In this document: one piece after another, positions 7,637-16,750 of the stretch
Position numbering within the stretch: position 1 is the stretch's first letter
How the letters are laid out: each line of letters opens with the position of its first letter
Assembly (NCBI GenBank): GCA_020444325.1
Contig: JAHLLD010000007.1
Coordinates: 124,001-188,000, forward strand
Direction of reading: 5' to 3'
Length of the DNA: 64,000 nucleotides
Source: a bacterium
Lineage (GTDB): Bacteria > Bacteroidota > Ignavibacteria > SZUA-365
Notes under the pieces: model-generated
Database searches by the model: none
The model's input: the letters and a program-made list of their open reading frames with translations, nothing else
Told to the model about the DNA's origin: nothing
Made by a program: the position numbers and the translations under genes

Positions 7637-10298
7637 TCGCTTTTTCCGGATCGATGTCGAGGTCTTTCATCGCATTCGCGACGACCTTCCCATCGAGCAT
7701 CTCCTTCTTCTGCAGGTGCGAAAGCGCCGCAAGCGTGATGAAGCGGGCATCGACCTCGAAAAAGTCGCGCAACTGCGAGCGTCCCTCCGAACGGCCGAAG
7801 CCATCGGTACCGAGGGAAATGAGTCCACCCGGCGTCCAGCGGCAGATCGTATCCGGCAGTGCCTTCACGTAATCTGTTGCGGCCACGATGGCGCCTTCGA
7901 CACCCTCGAGCATCTGCGAGACATACGGCACGCGCGGCGTTTCCGTGGGATGCATGCGATTCCAGCGTTCGACCTCGAGTCCGTCATTATGCAGCTGCTT
8001 GTAGCTCGTGGCACTCCACACATTCGTGGCGACGCCGTAATCCTCTTCCAGAATCTTCTTCGCCTTGAGAGCCTCATTCATGATGGTGCCGTTGGCGAGG
8101 ATGTCAGCCGTCAGCTTCGCATCCTTCATCTCGCTCTTGCTGAGCATGTACAGTCCCTTGAGAATGCCTTCCTTGATATGGTCACCTTCCGGCATCGGGA
8201 GCTGCACGTAATTCTCGTTTTCCACGGTGATGTAGTAGAAGACATTTTCCTGCTCCTCGTACATGCGGCGGAGTCCATCACGCAGAATCACGGCGATCTC
8301 GTAGGCGAAGCTCGGATCGTAGGTCACGAGGTTGGGCACGGGATATGCGAGCAGGTGGCTGTTGCCATCCTGGTGCTGCAGTCCTTCACCCGCGAGCGTC
8401 GTGCGTCCCGCCGTTCCCCCGATCATGAAGCCGCGGGCCTGCATGTCGCCGGCGGCCCAGACCAGGTCACCGATGCGCTGGAAACCGAACATGGAATAGA
8501 AAATGAAGAAGGGAATCATCGGGATGCCGTGTGTGGCGTAGGACGTTCCCGCCGCGATAAAGCTCGACATCGAGCCCGCTTCGGTGATGCCTTCCTCGAG
8601 AATCTGTCCGTTGACCGCTTCCTTGTAGTACAGCAGCGAGGCGGAATCCACCGGGTCATACAGCTGTCCCACATGCGAGTAAATACCCACCTGCCGGAAC
8701 AGCGCTTCCATACCGAAGGTGCGCGCCTCATCGGGTACGATGGGCACGATGTACTTGCCGAGCTCCTTGTCCTTCAGCAGCTTGGTCAGCATGCGCACGA
8801 AGGCCATGGTGGTGGACACTTCGCGGTCGTCGGTGCCTTCGTAGAATTCCTGGAAGAGGGATTCGTCCGGCGTTTTCAGCTTCGGCACGTTGGTATTGCG
8901 CTGTGGCACGTAGCCGCCGAGGGCTTCACGCCGCTCGCGCAGATACTGCATTTCCTTGCTGTCTTCTTCAGGACGATAGAACGGCGCCTCGGAAACGTCC
9001 TCATCCGAAACCGGGATATTGAAGCGCGTGCGGAATTCCTTGAGTTCCTCTTCGTTGAGCTTCTTCTGCTGATGGGTGATGTTCTTTCCCTCACCGGCTT
9101 CACCGAGTCCGTATCCCTTGATGGTACGCGCAATAATGACGGTCGGAGCATCCTCGCTGTGTACGGCGGCCTTGAAGGCTGCATAGAGTTTCTCGGGATC
9201 ATGTCCCCCGAGGCGCAGACGGCGCAGACGGTCGTCGCTGTACTGTTCGACGAGATCGAGAATCCGTTCATCTGTGCCAAAGAAATTCTTGCGGATATAG
9301 TCGCCGGATTCGATGGAGTATTTCTGGCGTTCGCCGTCGGTGACCTCGCCCATGCGGCGGACAAGCACACCGTCGGTATCCTTTTCGAGCAGGGGATCCC
9401 AGTCGCTGCCCCAGATGACCTTGATGACATTCCACCCGGCGCCGCGGAAATTGGTTTCCAGCTCCTGGATAATATTGCCATTGCCGCGCACGGGTCCGTC
9501 GAGTCGCTGCAGGTTGGCGTTGATGACGAAGATGAGATTGTTGAGCTTCGCCCGGGCGGCGAGGGAAATCGCACCCAGTGCTTCCGGCTCGTCGGTCTCA
9601 CCGTCGCCCAGGAAGGCCCAGACCTTGTTGTTGTTGTCCGGCTTCAGTCCGCGATCCTCGAGATAGCGGTTGAAGCGCGCCTGGTAGATGGCCATGATGG
9701 GACCGAGTCCCATCGACACCGTGGGGAATTCCCAGAAGCCCGGCATCAGCCAGGGATGCGGGTACGAGGAGAGTCCCCCGCCCTCGGCCAGCTCACGGCG
9801 GAAATTCTGCAGTTGCTCTTCCGAGAGTCTCCCTTCGAGATACGCGCGGGCATACATGCCGGGCGCCGCGTGTCCCTGGAAATAGATCTGGTCCCCGCTG
9901 AAGCCATCTTCGCCGCGTCCCTTGAAAAAGTGGTTGAAAGCGACTTCATAAATCGTCGCCGCCGAAGCGTACGTGGAAATATGTCCACCGATCCCCGCCT
10001 CCTTGCGATTGGCGCGCACGACCATGGCCATGGCGTTCCACCGGATGAGGCTTTTAATGCGGCGCTCCAGCGTGCGGCTGCCGGGATACGGCGGCTGCTC
10101 GGAGGCGTGAATGGTATTGATGTATGGCGTATTGGCCGAAAACGGCATGCGCACGCCCTTTCTGAAGGCGTACAGTTGTAAATCTTTCAGCAGACGCTGG
10201 ACACGCTCGGTGCCACCGGAGGCCAGCACGTATTCCAACGACGCGAGCCATTCCTCGGTTTCAATCGTTTCCAGCTCTTTGCGTTCCTGCTCAGTCAT
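7620..10298 (-). CDS. aceE: Pyruvate dehydrogenase E1, homodimeric type
   Basis: 892 residues, the length of the homodimeric AceE family (E. coli 887). Decarboxylates pyruvate with thiamine diphosphate and acetylates the lipoyl group of AceF. The ThDP-binding motif is seen as FLGDGETDEPEALGAISLA..., ending in the conserved Asn of FVINANLQ. Further family signatures are KGYGLGEAGEGKNITHQQKK and TAGRTTLAGEGLQHQDGNSHL. The start ATG at 10298 is followed by the typical acidic N-terminus. First gene of aceE-aceF-lpdA. Homodimeric E1 is less usual than alpha/beta E1 in Bacteroidota relatives. Confidence 0.97.
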   Translation of the reverse strand: MTEQERKELETIETEEWLASLEYVLASGGTERVQRLLKDLQLYAFRKGVRMPFSANTPYINTIHASEQPPYPGSRTLERRIKSLIRWNAMAMVVRANRKEAGIGGHISTYASAATIYEVAFNHFFKGRGEDGFSGDQIYFQGHAAPGMYARAYLEGRLSEEQLQNFRRELAEGGGLSSYPHPWLMPGFWEFPTVSMGLGPIMAIYQARFNRYLEDRGLKPDNNNKVWAFLGDGETDEPEALGAISLAARAKLNNLIFVINANLQRLDGPVRGNGNIIQELETNFRGAGWNVIKVIWGSDWDPLLEKDTDGVLVRRMGEVTDGERQKYSIESGDYIRKNFFGTDERILDLVEQYSDDRLRRLRLGGHDPEKLYAAFKAAVHSEDAPTVIIARTIKGYGLGEAGEGKNITHQQKKLNEEELKEFRTRFNIPVSDEDVSEAPFYRPEEDSKEMQYLRERREALGGYVPQRNTNVPKLKTPDESLFQEFYEGTDDREVSTTMAFVRMLTKLLKDKELGKYIVPIVPDEARTFGMEALFRQVGIYSHVGQLYDPVDSASLLYYKEAVNGQILEEGITEAGSMSSFIAAGTSYATHGIPMIPFFIFYSMFGFQRIGDLVWAAGDMQARGFMIGGTAGRTTLAGEGLQHQDGNSHLLAYPVPNLVTYDPSFAYEIAVILRDGLRRMYEEQENVFYYITVENENYVQLPMPEGDHIKEGILKGLYMLSKSEMKDAKLTADILANGTIMNEALKAKKILEEDYGVATNVWSATSYKQLHNDGLEVERWNRMHPTETPRVPYVSQMLEGVEGAIVAATDYVKALPDTICRWTPGGLISLGTDGFGRSEGRSQLRDFFEVDARFITLAALSHLQKKEMLDGKVVANAMKDLDIDPEKANPMVS

Positions 10299-10391
10299 GA
10301 TATTCCTTGCGATGTGCGTTTTTTACAAATAACCGCTATCACAGGGAAAACACGAAAAATGAGGAGGGAGTTCAATTCTGAATACCCCATA

Positions 10392-10420
10392 TTGACATTG
10401 ATACCCTATTCCATTATTAT
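10392..10420 (+). promoter_or_regulatory. Sigma70-like promoter facing a decayed gene
   Basis: TTGACA at 10392-10397 and TATTAT at 10415-10420 with a 17-base spacer in AT-rich sequence. On the plus strand it points towards the T9SS-tail remnant, away from aceE. Based on consensus match only. Confidence 0.4.
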
Positions 10421-10455
10421 GGACTCAGTTATCCGAAACAGCCCGCATTGGATGA

Positions 10456-10632
10456 ATCCCGGCAACACTCTTTGACCTTCTCGGTCGCAGAATCCGGGAA
10501 CTCCACTTGAGCGGAAATGGAACGCTGCTTCGAGGGGAAATGGCACTGGGAACGCTGACTCCCGGAATGTACATGCTCATGGTGCGCACAGCCGATGGCG
10601 TGCGAACCGGAAAGGTGGTCGTAGCACGATGA
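10456..10632 (+). pseudogene. Remnant of a T9SS sorting-domain C-terminus
   Basis: The frame reads ...ATLFDLLGRRIRELHLSGN, then GEMALGTLTPGMYMLMVRT and a basic end at a TGA (10630-10632). This is the second half of a type A sorting domain without its protein. A stop in frame at 10453-10455 closes it upstream. An 18-codon frame from an ATG at 10419 (ending NPGNTL and a stop) runs directly into it with a one-base phase shift, as expected for a gene reduced by deletion and frameshift. Confidence 0.65.
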
Positions 10633-10690
10633 AATCACTGCTGACAGACATGTTATCCGCACGCCCCACGTGACAGATGTCAATTCCAAC

Positions 10691-10714
10691 CGGGCCGGGC
10701 TTATACCCGGCCCG
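10691..10714. terminator. GC-rich hairpin downstream of the minus-strand T9SS gene
   Basis: CGGGCCGGG (10691-10699) and CCCGGCCCG (10706-10714) are perfect arms around a six-base loop. It is 26 bases past the stop of the minus-strand T9SS cargo frame and 58 bases past the plus-strand remnant. Confidence 0.6.
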
Positions 10715-10740
10715 ATTTGTCCATTATGCGCAGGAGTTTA

Positions 10741-12819
10741 CTATTTGGTCAGAATCATTGTCCGAGTAACTACCTGCCCACCCGCGTAAAGTTTCAGAAG
10801 ATATGTTCCTGCAGGCAGGCTATTGGCATTGAATGCGAGTTCATGCTGTCCCGCCGAGAACTCTCCCTGCGTTACGACTGCGACCTCTTGTCCCATGACA
10901 TTGTAGACCGCCAAGCGGATCTGTGTCATTTTCGGCAGATAGAAGGGAACCAGAGTCTGTCCGGTAAACGGATTGGGATGATTCTGGCCAAGCTCAATAC
11001 CGACCGGCTGGGGGAAGTCCCGATCTACACCAGCCGATGCTTTCGGAATGTACTGTCCTTCAAGCCAGACCTTCGCTGTTGAGGTTGTTGCATTTCCCGG
11101 GAGCGATCCATCTATGCCCAGAGAAATATACACGGTCTCATTCGCGAATGCTGAGAGATTTCGGGACCAGTCATTCCAGATAGCTGTATCGACGGGGAAG
11201 CTGCGAAGTGGGAGTGCAAACTGCTGCAGGATTGCATCGTCTGATGCACGACGAAGTTCCACAGCTATCGCAACGCCATTGGGCATGGCATTCGGATTCG
11301 AGCTATAAAGCATGCTCTTATACTTGAATCGATCCCCATTGTTGATCGTGAACGTTTCCGTACGAAGTAATTCTGAGGCGCTCACATCGACTCCCAGCAC
11401 AAGCGTGTCGGATTGCTCATACCATTCAATTACATCTTCTACACTGTTCCCGTGCAAGACACGGAGATTCGTGACACCAAGTATGGAGATATCGCCACCA
11501 ATAGCTAATCGCAAGTCACGGACCATCCTCATATCCGGAACACATGTTTTGGTGAGCTGCGCGTTCGTCGCCCGCAATGCATGCATAAAGGGACCAGTCT
11601 GGAACGGCGCACTATACACCTCCCTCAGTTCTCCTCCTGGCGAATAACTGACGAGATTTGGGAATGATTCTCCATTCATAAGTTGATCATTTGCACTGTA
11701 ACTACACTCAAAAGATCCTACTCTGATACCACCACCCCAGTCTTGATGATATGCCACCCGAAGACCAGCTCCTATATCACCTCCTCCGCAGACCACCGAA
11801 CTTGAGTGCGCATCAACGGATGGAGATATTGGTCCATTATATCGTGTAAATTGATAATACGGGAGATGGTACACCGTTGTGTTCCAACTACCGGATGTAT
11901 AATCGTACGTCCTAACATTTACCCAACGATCAGAGTATAATATTGATGGCACCTTGCATTCATATGCAATCACAGGTTTATGGTCCGCGTTATGTGTAAT
12001 AGATGGAGCGTATATTGCTTTTTCATTAGCCATTGTCACATCAGGAAGATCAATCTGTCCTAAGTAAAAGGCAACAGGGTTGCAGCTGGGGATATTCAAT
12101 TTCGCAGATTTTATTACATCCCCTTCTCGCCAAGCGGCAGTGTAATAGAGAAATGATGACCGGTTGTCAATCGATGGGTACTTTGGTGGATCAATAGCAT
12201 TATATGCAATTGTCCCAGTATCTCGTGTATCAGTATTACCAAAGTAATCCCATATCAATTCATAGTTAATCCTACTTTGATTATCCCACAGAACCAACAC
12301 CAAGTCACCCTCCGGTACGCCATATGGGTCTGAACACATCTTCCCGGCAGCTACAACCGGGGTAGTGCTTGCACAATTGCTTCTAAAGGGATGCATTAAA
12401 CCGTAATGCCCCCAGTCCCCTTGATATTTTCTTGCCAGCGCTACTTCACCATCTTGCATATATGTTACATAAACACTGCTGTCTGTTACGAATATAGATG
12501 GATTCGATGCTCCATGCGAATAATTGCTAACCAACTCTTCCGGTTCCCAAATATTGCCATCTTCTGATCGTACATACCATATTTCGCCCGCGCTTTGGTA
12601 AACAGCATGATAAGTACTATCATCGTCGTAGGCTATTTTTCGTTGATTGGCATTTCTCGTCGGTTCTGCCTCCTCATCAGACAGCATGTGCGCCTTGAAC
12701 ACTGCGGTAAGGTCTGCCTGTGGGACGTTCCCCTTGTACTCAAGGTTGTAGTCACGTGAAGAAGATCCCCCTGTTGTCACATCAGTATATTCTATGCTCC
12801 CTGCTGGAGACACTTCCAT
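10741..12819 (-). CDS. C-terminal part of a frameshifted T9SS cargo protein
   Basis: A 692-codon frame with no signal peptide. It opens inside the preceding frame and looks like the continuation of the gene at 12792-14201. Several segments resemble sialidase/BNR-like propeller strands (for example EIWYVRSEDGNIWEPEELVS). The end is a complete type A sorting domain: GQNHPNPFTGQTLVPFYLPK, LAVYNVMGQEVAVVTQGEFSAGQHEL and LPAGTYLLKLYAGGQ. Base composition between about 11.3 and 12.7 kb is clearly richer in A+T than the neighbouring housekeeping genes, suggesting transfer or relaxed selection. Whether this half is translated separately is unknown. Confidence 0.65.
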   Translation of the reverse strand: MEVSPAGSIEYTDVTTGGSSSRDYNLEYKGNVPQADLTAVFKAHMLSDEEAEPTRNANQRKIAYDDDSTYHAVYQSAGEIWYVRSEDGNIWEPEELVSNYSHGASNPSIFVTDSSVYVTYMQDGEVALARKYQGDWGHYGLMHPFRSNCASTTPVVAAGKMCSDPYGVPEGDLVLVLWDNQSRINYELIWDYFGNTDTRDTGTIAYNAIDPPKYPSIDNRSSFLYYTAAWREGDVIKSAKLNIPSCNPVAFYLGQIDLPDVTMANEKAIYAPSITHNADHKPVIAYECKVPSILYSDRWVNVRTYDYTSGSWNTTVYHLPYYQFTRYNGPISPSVDAHSSSVVCGGGDIGAGLRVAYHQDWGGGIRVGSFECSYSANDQLMNGESFPNLVSYSPGGELREVYSAPFQTGPFMHALRATNAQLTKTCVPDMRMVRDLRLAIGGDISILGVTNLRVLHGNSVEDVIEWYEQSDTLVLGVDVSASELLRTETFTINNGDRFKYKSMLYSSNPNAMPNGVAIAVELRRASDDAILQQFALPLRSFPVDTAIWNDWSRNLSAFANETVYISLGIDGSLPGNATTSTAKVWLEGQYIPKASAGVDRDFPQPVGIELGQNHPNPFTGQTLVPFYLPKMTQIRLAVYNVMGQEVAVVTQGEFSAGQHELAFNANSLPAGTYLLKLYAGGQVVTRTMILTK

Positions 12820-14201
12820 TCCCCTCCGAGGCTGATCTGGTCCATGTGGATCAGATCCCCTTCATCAAGCGGTAGACCATCCTTGCGCGTGTACGTATCC
12901 GAACCCGCATCGTAGTCATAGTACTTCCAGTATCTTGTTGCATAGTAAGGTGCTTCATTACGGTTCACATCCTTGAACACACCCCACGACTGACTGTCGT
13001 TCCATGGCTCATACGGGGATGTTTGCTCGGTAAAACCATCCCGGATGTACTGGGCAATCGGTGGTTCGGTTGAGGCGAGATTCTGGTCAACACGCCAGGG
13101 ATCCTTGAAGTCGAACGAAAGCCCGCTGTACGCAGATGTGATTTCCCGCTTGACAAGGTTTCCGGCCTTTGTGGCTGTATCGGCTTCGGCAGTGTAGTCA
13201 TCTACCCTTCCATCCCAAATGCCAGTGAACTCCCTTACACGATATTTTGATTCGGTCTCGTTCCAATGTTTGAATTTGTGTCGACCGGTGAGACTCTGAT
13301 GTTCGAATTTGGCGAAAAACGTCTCCGTGAGATGATCCTTCCATTGCCACCAAGACCTAGTAGCTGGGGGCGTTTCGAACGCTGGAAGTTGCGCGTAATC
13401 AGCTCTAAAGCCTGTGGTATCGTACGCATTCTCATCGCCGCGTACAATACTCTCAGGGAGCACATCCCAGTCCCTTATCCCGTCAACGACGTTTGTGATG
13501 GTCACACCGGCAATGAGTTCCGGATCCGGAGGAGTGTAATACACTTCCAGAAGCACGTCCATCGGCTTGATATACCACACTCGATCTGTGAAGGACTGGA
13601 AGGGGCCTAGTAGAAGTGTAAAGAATCCCTGATCTGCATCTACTGCGGCCTGAACTGCATCTCGAAGTGGAGCATTTGCGTAAGTTTCATCCTGAGATGC
13701 ATAGAAATACTTGCCGTCTGTGTCACTGAGATCATTGTTTACGCGTTGGGATCCCGCCAGATGGACTTCTGGAATCTGTGGCTGTCGTTGCAGGGTTACA
13801 TCATAGAATATGTCATCGCTGGCAGATGAAGGCAATTCATAGTCCGCGTGATAGAGAAGGACCGCCATCTCCTCATCCTGATAATTCCTATAGAGGATTG
13901 TAAGGCGAACACTATCAACATATGCTCCCGAATCGAGCGATGCAGGCAGGATCCACTGAATAGCCATTACATCGAGATAGCGATCACTCCCGGATTCCCA
14001 GTCCCCAACACGAAAGGATCCGTCCCATCGCGGTGTAGGGTCCGTTATCGGATTCCATGATGCTGGTGGCCCGACATTATACTTGCCGCGAATCGAACGG
14101 GTGTAATCAGAGCCCTGGATGAAGGTAAGTTGCTGCGCCAGCGTCGTCACGGGGATCAGGCATAGCAGTCCCGCAACGACCGCGAGAATCAGTCGCTTCA
14201 T
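12792..14201 (-). CDS. N-terminal part of a frameshifted T9SS cargo protein
   Basis: 469 codons beginning with a clear signal peptide (MKRLILAVVAGLLCLIPVTTLAQ) behind a strong AGGAGG. It ends at a TAG 28 bases inside the next frame. One extra base in the G run near 12825 would read HMDQISLGG straight into the EVSPAGSIEYTD of the downstream frame. Alone it has a secretion signal but no sorting domain; the downstream frame has the reverse. The two halves therefore look like one gene of roughly 1,150 codons broken by one frameshift. The body is not recognised. Confidence 0.65.
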   Translation of the reverse strand: MKRLILAVVAGLLCLIPVTTLAQQLTFIQGSDYTRSIRGKYNVGPPASWNPITDPTPRWDGSFRVGDWESGSDRYLDVMAIQWILPASLDSGAYVDSVRLTILYRNYQDEEMAVLLYHADYELPSSASDDIFYDVTLQRQPQIPEVHLAGSQRVNNDLSDTDGKYFYASQDETYANAPLRDAVQAAVDADQGFFTLLLGPFQSFTDRVWYIKPMDVLLEVYYTPPDPELIAGVTITNVVDGIRDWDVLPESIVRGDENAYDTTGFRADYAQLPAFETPPATRSWWQWKDHLTETFFAKFEHQSLTGRHKFKHWNETESKYRVREFTGIWDGRVDDYTAEADTATKAGNLVKREITSAYSGLSFDFKDPWRVDQNLASTEPPIAQYIRDGFTEQTSPYEPWNDSQSWGVFKDVNRNEAPYYATRYWKYYDYDAGSDTYTRKDGLPLDEGDLIHMDQISLGGEWKCLQQGA

Positions 14202-14353
14202 TGAAACCTCCTGTAAACAGGTTGTTGGGATAATTGAACTATCTCCAGTCCCCGGGCTCGGAAACCAGAGTGTAAATATCTATACGATCCTGCTCAACGC
14301 ATACCTTTGACGATAACCACTTCTGTACCTTCCGTGAGTACTCCTACGACCCA
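14128..14353. repeat. Direct repeat copy A: gene-boundary segment
   Basis: This segment spans the last codons of the propeller gene, the intergenic region with its AGGAGG, and the signal-peptide codons of the next gene. It recurs, diverged, at 15717-15951 in the same orientation. Confidence 0.75.
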
Positions 14354-15346
14354 TGCCTCGTCCCCGTGCATTGTGCAGCCCTTGAAATAGGCGGTTTCAA
14401 GACCTGGCAGATTTTGGAATGATTTCCACGTTTCCTGATTGTAGTGCAGTATTGTTGAGGCAGCCCCGACAACAAGTATATCCCATCGGCTGTTCGCTGC
14501 CATGTCTCTTCCGTATCCGCTTTTATGTTCCAGTTCCCAATCCATAGTCTTCTGCCAACTCTTCCCATCGAAATGGAATGCGTGCGGTCCATCCGTGTAA
14601 ATATCATCCAGATGGCTGAACCAGAGGGCCTGCACGCCGTGGGGCAGGCTGTCCTGCGAGAAGAACTCTACTTTTTCTCCGACAACCGTGTAAAATGCGG
14701 TCGGGCCAGCATCCCCGGGACCCGTCGCCGCCACCAGCACCGTATCGCCGTTTCCGTGCATCGCCGTGATATCCTGGTCGATGTCACTCTTCAACAAATT
14801 CCAGTAATTCCCGTTGTAGTGGATCATCTGGCCTTTCATCCCAGCTGCGTAGATGTTTCTGGGACCAGTACCCCAGCACGTACGCATTCCGCCTGCATCT
14901 CTCAGCACAGAGAGTAGTCTTGAATCTGTCTCATATTCATGTCCATCCCAGTGAATGAACACGGTGCCCTGCAGAAACCAAATATCATCTGGTGAAGTCC
15001 CAAATATGGTATGGAGTTCGTGCACGCTCGGTTCCGTTGCTGACCCCATAGGATCCTCCCACACCTTTTCCAGTTTCCACTCTTTGCCATCCCACCGGCA
15101 GGCGTTGTAGTTCTCTCCTTTGTGCTGTATCCAGCCCACCGCCCACACGCAGGTGTCGTTGATGTAGCACACGTCCCATAGATGGCCTTTTGTGTTTTCG
15201 GGATCGATGATCGTGTGTTCCCAGGTCCAGTCCTGCGAAGATGGGCCTTCAACTTTTGCCGGAGGCGGTTCGGTGGTGGAATCGGTGCAGGTGTTGCCGA
15301 GAAGTAATACAAGCAGAAGTGGCAAGAGGAATTTTGAGAACTTCAT
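14294..15346 (-). CDS. Exported beta-propeller-like protein
   Basis: 350 residues from the ATG at 15346, where a GGAG and a hydrophobic leader begin (MKFSKFLLPLLLVLLLGNTC); the longer frame from 15487 lacks both. Cys20 might be lipidated, but GNTC is a poor lipobox. The body repeats the pattern 'DIW/DIY-(A/F)xG-x-(I/V)xHxxGxxW' (FGTSPDDIWFLQGTVFIHWDGHEYE; GTGPRNIYAAGMKGQMIHYNGNYW), which is typical of propeller repeats in exported proteins. No sorting domain. Its last codons and the following boundary are duplicated at 15.7-16.0 kb. Confidence 0.65.
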   Translation of the reverse strand: MKFSKFLLPLLLVLLLGNTCTDSTTEPPPAKVEGPSSQDWTWEHTIIDPENTKGHLWDVCYINDTCVWAVGWIQHKGENYNACRWDGKEWKLEKVWEDPMGSATEPSVHELHTIFGTSPDDIWFLQGTVFIHWDGHEYETDSRLLSVLRDAGGMRTCWGTGPRNIYAAGMKGQMIHYNGNYWNLLKSDIDQDITAMHGNGDTVLVAATGPGDAGPTAFYTVVGEKVEFFSQDSLPHGVQALWFSHLDDIYTDGPHAFHFDGKSWQKTMDWELEHKSGYGRDMAANSRWDILVVGAASTILHYNQETWKSFQNLPGLETAYFKGCTMHGDEAWVVGVLTEGTEVVIVKGMR

Positions 15347-15664
15347 GAAAACTCCAACGCAATGGGCGAACAATTCTGAAACCATGTAGAAAGACGAGCT
15401 TGACCGACAGAGTGGAGAATTGAGGTCCCAATACTGAGGTATCCTCGACTCAGTGTCGGAGGGTTGAGCAGCACGTTGCAATCGCACTCGACTCGATCAG
15501 TTTCGATGAAAATCTCCAGCACGAAAGCGATCCAGGTCGCTCATGTACAGGTTTACACCGAAGCCATATCTCCTCATCTGACTTTCATACCCTATATACC
15601 TCCGGAATGCCTCTGGTGGACAAAAATAATCCAAGAAAATGAAACAATTTCATAAAGTAGTGTA
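15347..15664. other. Stretch without a recognisable gene
   Basis: About 320 bases upstream of the propeller gene. Short frames here have no codon pattern or motif that I can support. It probably holds the promoter of the propeller gene and sequence left by the rearrangement described at 15665-16020. Confidence 0.4.
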
Positions 15665-15790
15665 TTACAGTCCATGAGGATCCAATGCAAATACAACACT
15701 CCATGTCCGAAAAGTCAGTTGCTGCGCCAGCGTTGTCGCGGGGATCAGGCAGAGCAGTCCCACAACGACTGCGAGAATCAGTCGCTTCAT
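15665..15790 (-). pseudogene. Signal-peptide stub duplicated from the T9SS cargo gene
   Basis: A 41-codon frame starting MKRLILAVVVGLLCLIPATTL, nearly identical to the leader of the gene at 12792-14201 and behind the same AGGAGG. After about 27 codons the match ends, and the frame stops at 15665-15667. Only the leader of a paralogue remains. Confidence 0.75.
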
Positions 15791-15951
15791 TGAAACCTCC
15801 TGTAAACAGGTTATTTGGGATAAATGAACTATCCCCAGTCCCCGGGCCCGGAAATCAGGGTTTCTATATGCTTCCTATTTTGCTGACCGCGTACCTTTGA
15901 CGATAACCACTTCCGTACCTTCCGTGAGTACTCCTACAACCCATGCTTCTT
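15717..15951. repeat. Direct repeat copy B: gene-boundary segment
   Basis: Diverged copy of 14128-14353. Well-conserved blocks are the signal-peptide codons, the AGGAGG region with CCTGTAAACAGG, the CAGTCCCCGGGC block and the last codons of the propeller gene. The order and orientation are the same. Confidence 0.75.
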
Positions 15952-16020
15952 CCCAAGGTGAAGATCTTATTTTAAAGGTGACTTGTGATCCGTCTGATCT
16001 AATAGAAGTGTGACTGGCAA
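15875..16020 (-). pseudogene. 3' remnant of a second propeller gene
   Basis: An open frame without a start ends in EEAWVVGVLTEGTEVVIVKG plus a few residues, stopping at 15875-15877. This is almost the C-terminus of the gene at 14294-15346. It begins directly behind the stop of queC. The 5' part of the paralogue is missing, so this is a deletion remnant. Confidence 0.7.
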
Positions 16021-16023
16021 GGC

Positions 16024-16749
16024 TCAAAGCGCCAGCAGGTCTTCGTCCGGGTAGCGTTCGTAGGGGATGGGATCTTCGCTGTCGGCGCGGCGGAAGCCGC
16101 GGAGGCGAAGGACGCAGGATTCACAGACGCCGCAGGCGCGGTCTTCGTTCTTGTAACAGCTCCAACTCAGCTGCAAAGGTGCGCCGAGGGCGAGTCCCTC
16201 ACGAATGATTTCATCCTTGGAAAGATGAATCAACGGGGTACGGATGCGCAGGGGACGCTCGTACTTCGTGCCTGTCTCGATCACGCGCTGATAGGCCTGG
16301 TAAAAACTCTCCCTGCAGTCGGGATAGCCCGAACTGTCCTCTTCCACCGCCCCGACGAACAGCGCTTCGGCTCCCAGCACCTCGGCCCAGCTCACGGCAA
16401 TGCTCAGCATGTTGGCGTTGCGAAAGGGCACGTAGGTGTTCGGGATGCCGTGGGATTCCTTTTCCGCATCGCGCACTTCCATGCCGGTGTCGGTCAGACT
16501 CGAGCCGCCGATGCGCGCCAGGTGCTCGATGGAAATCACCAGGCGCCGCTCCTCCGGCACGCCGTAATGCTCGGCAATATCTTCGAACGCGCGCAGCTCA
16601 CGAGCCTGCGTGCGCTGCCCGTAGTTCACGTGCAGCAGCGCCAGTTCGAATTCACGCGCCGCCATGGCCACGGTCACGCAGCTGTCCATTCCCCCCGAAG
16701 CCAGCACGATGGCGAGCGGTCTGTCAGGCTGTTCGCTCATCCCTCGCAC
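16024..16749 (-). CDS. queC: 7-cyano-7-deazaguanine (preQ0) synthase
   Basis: 241 residues. An ATP-dependent enzyme that converts 7-carboxy-7-deazaguanine to preQ0 with ammonia. The PP-loop ATP motif is LASGGMDSC near residue 17. The C-terminal zinc site is in SCYKNEDRACGVCESCVLR (four Cys). YVPFRNANMLSIA is a further family signature. A start at the fourth codon (16740) is equally possible. It directly follows queF with a one-base gap. Together with queE upstream it supplies the queuosine pathway; no queD is present in the window. Confidence 0.95.
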   Translation of the reverse strand: MRGMSEQPDRPLAIVLASGGMDSCVTVAMAAREFELALLHVNYGQRTQARELRAFEDIAEHYGVPEERRLVISIEHLARIGGSSLTDTGMEVRDAEKESHGIPNTYVPFRNANMLSIAVSWAEVLGAEALFVGAVEEDSSGYPDCRESFYQAYQRVIETGTKYERPLRIRTPLIHLSKDEIIREGLALGAPLQLSWSCYKNEDRACGVCESCVLRLRGFRRADSEDPIPYERYPDEDLLAL

Positions 16750-16750
16750 C

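Noticed and set aside
7716-10181. 821-codon open frame on the plus strand opposite aceE
   Set aside because: Shadow of aceE; the protein on the minus strand is conserved over its full length.
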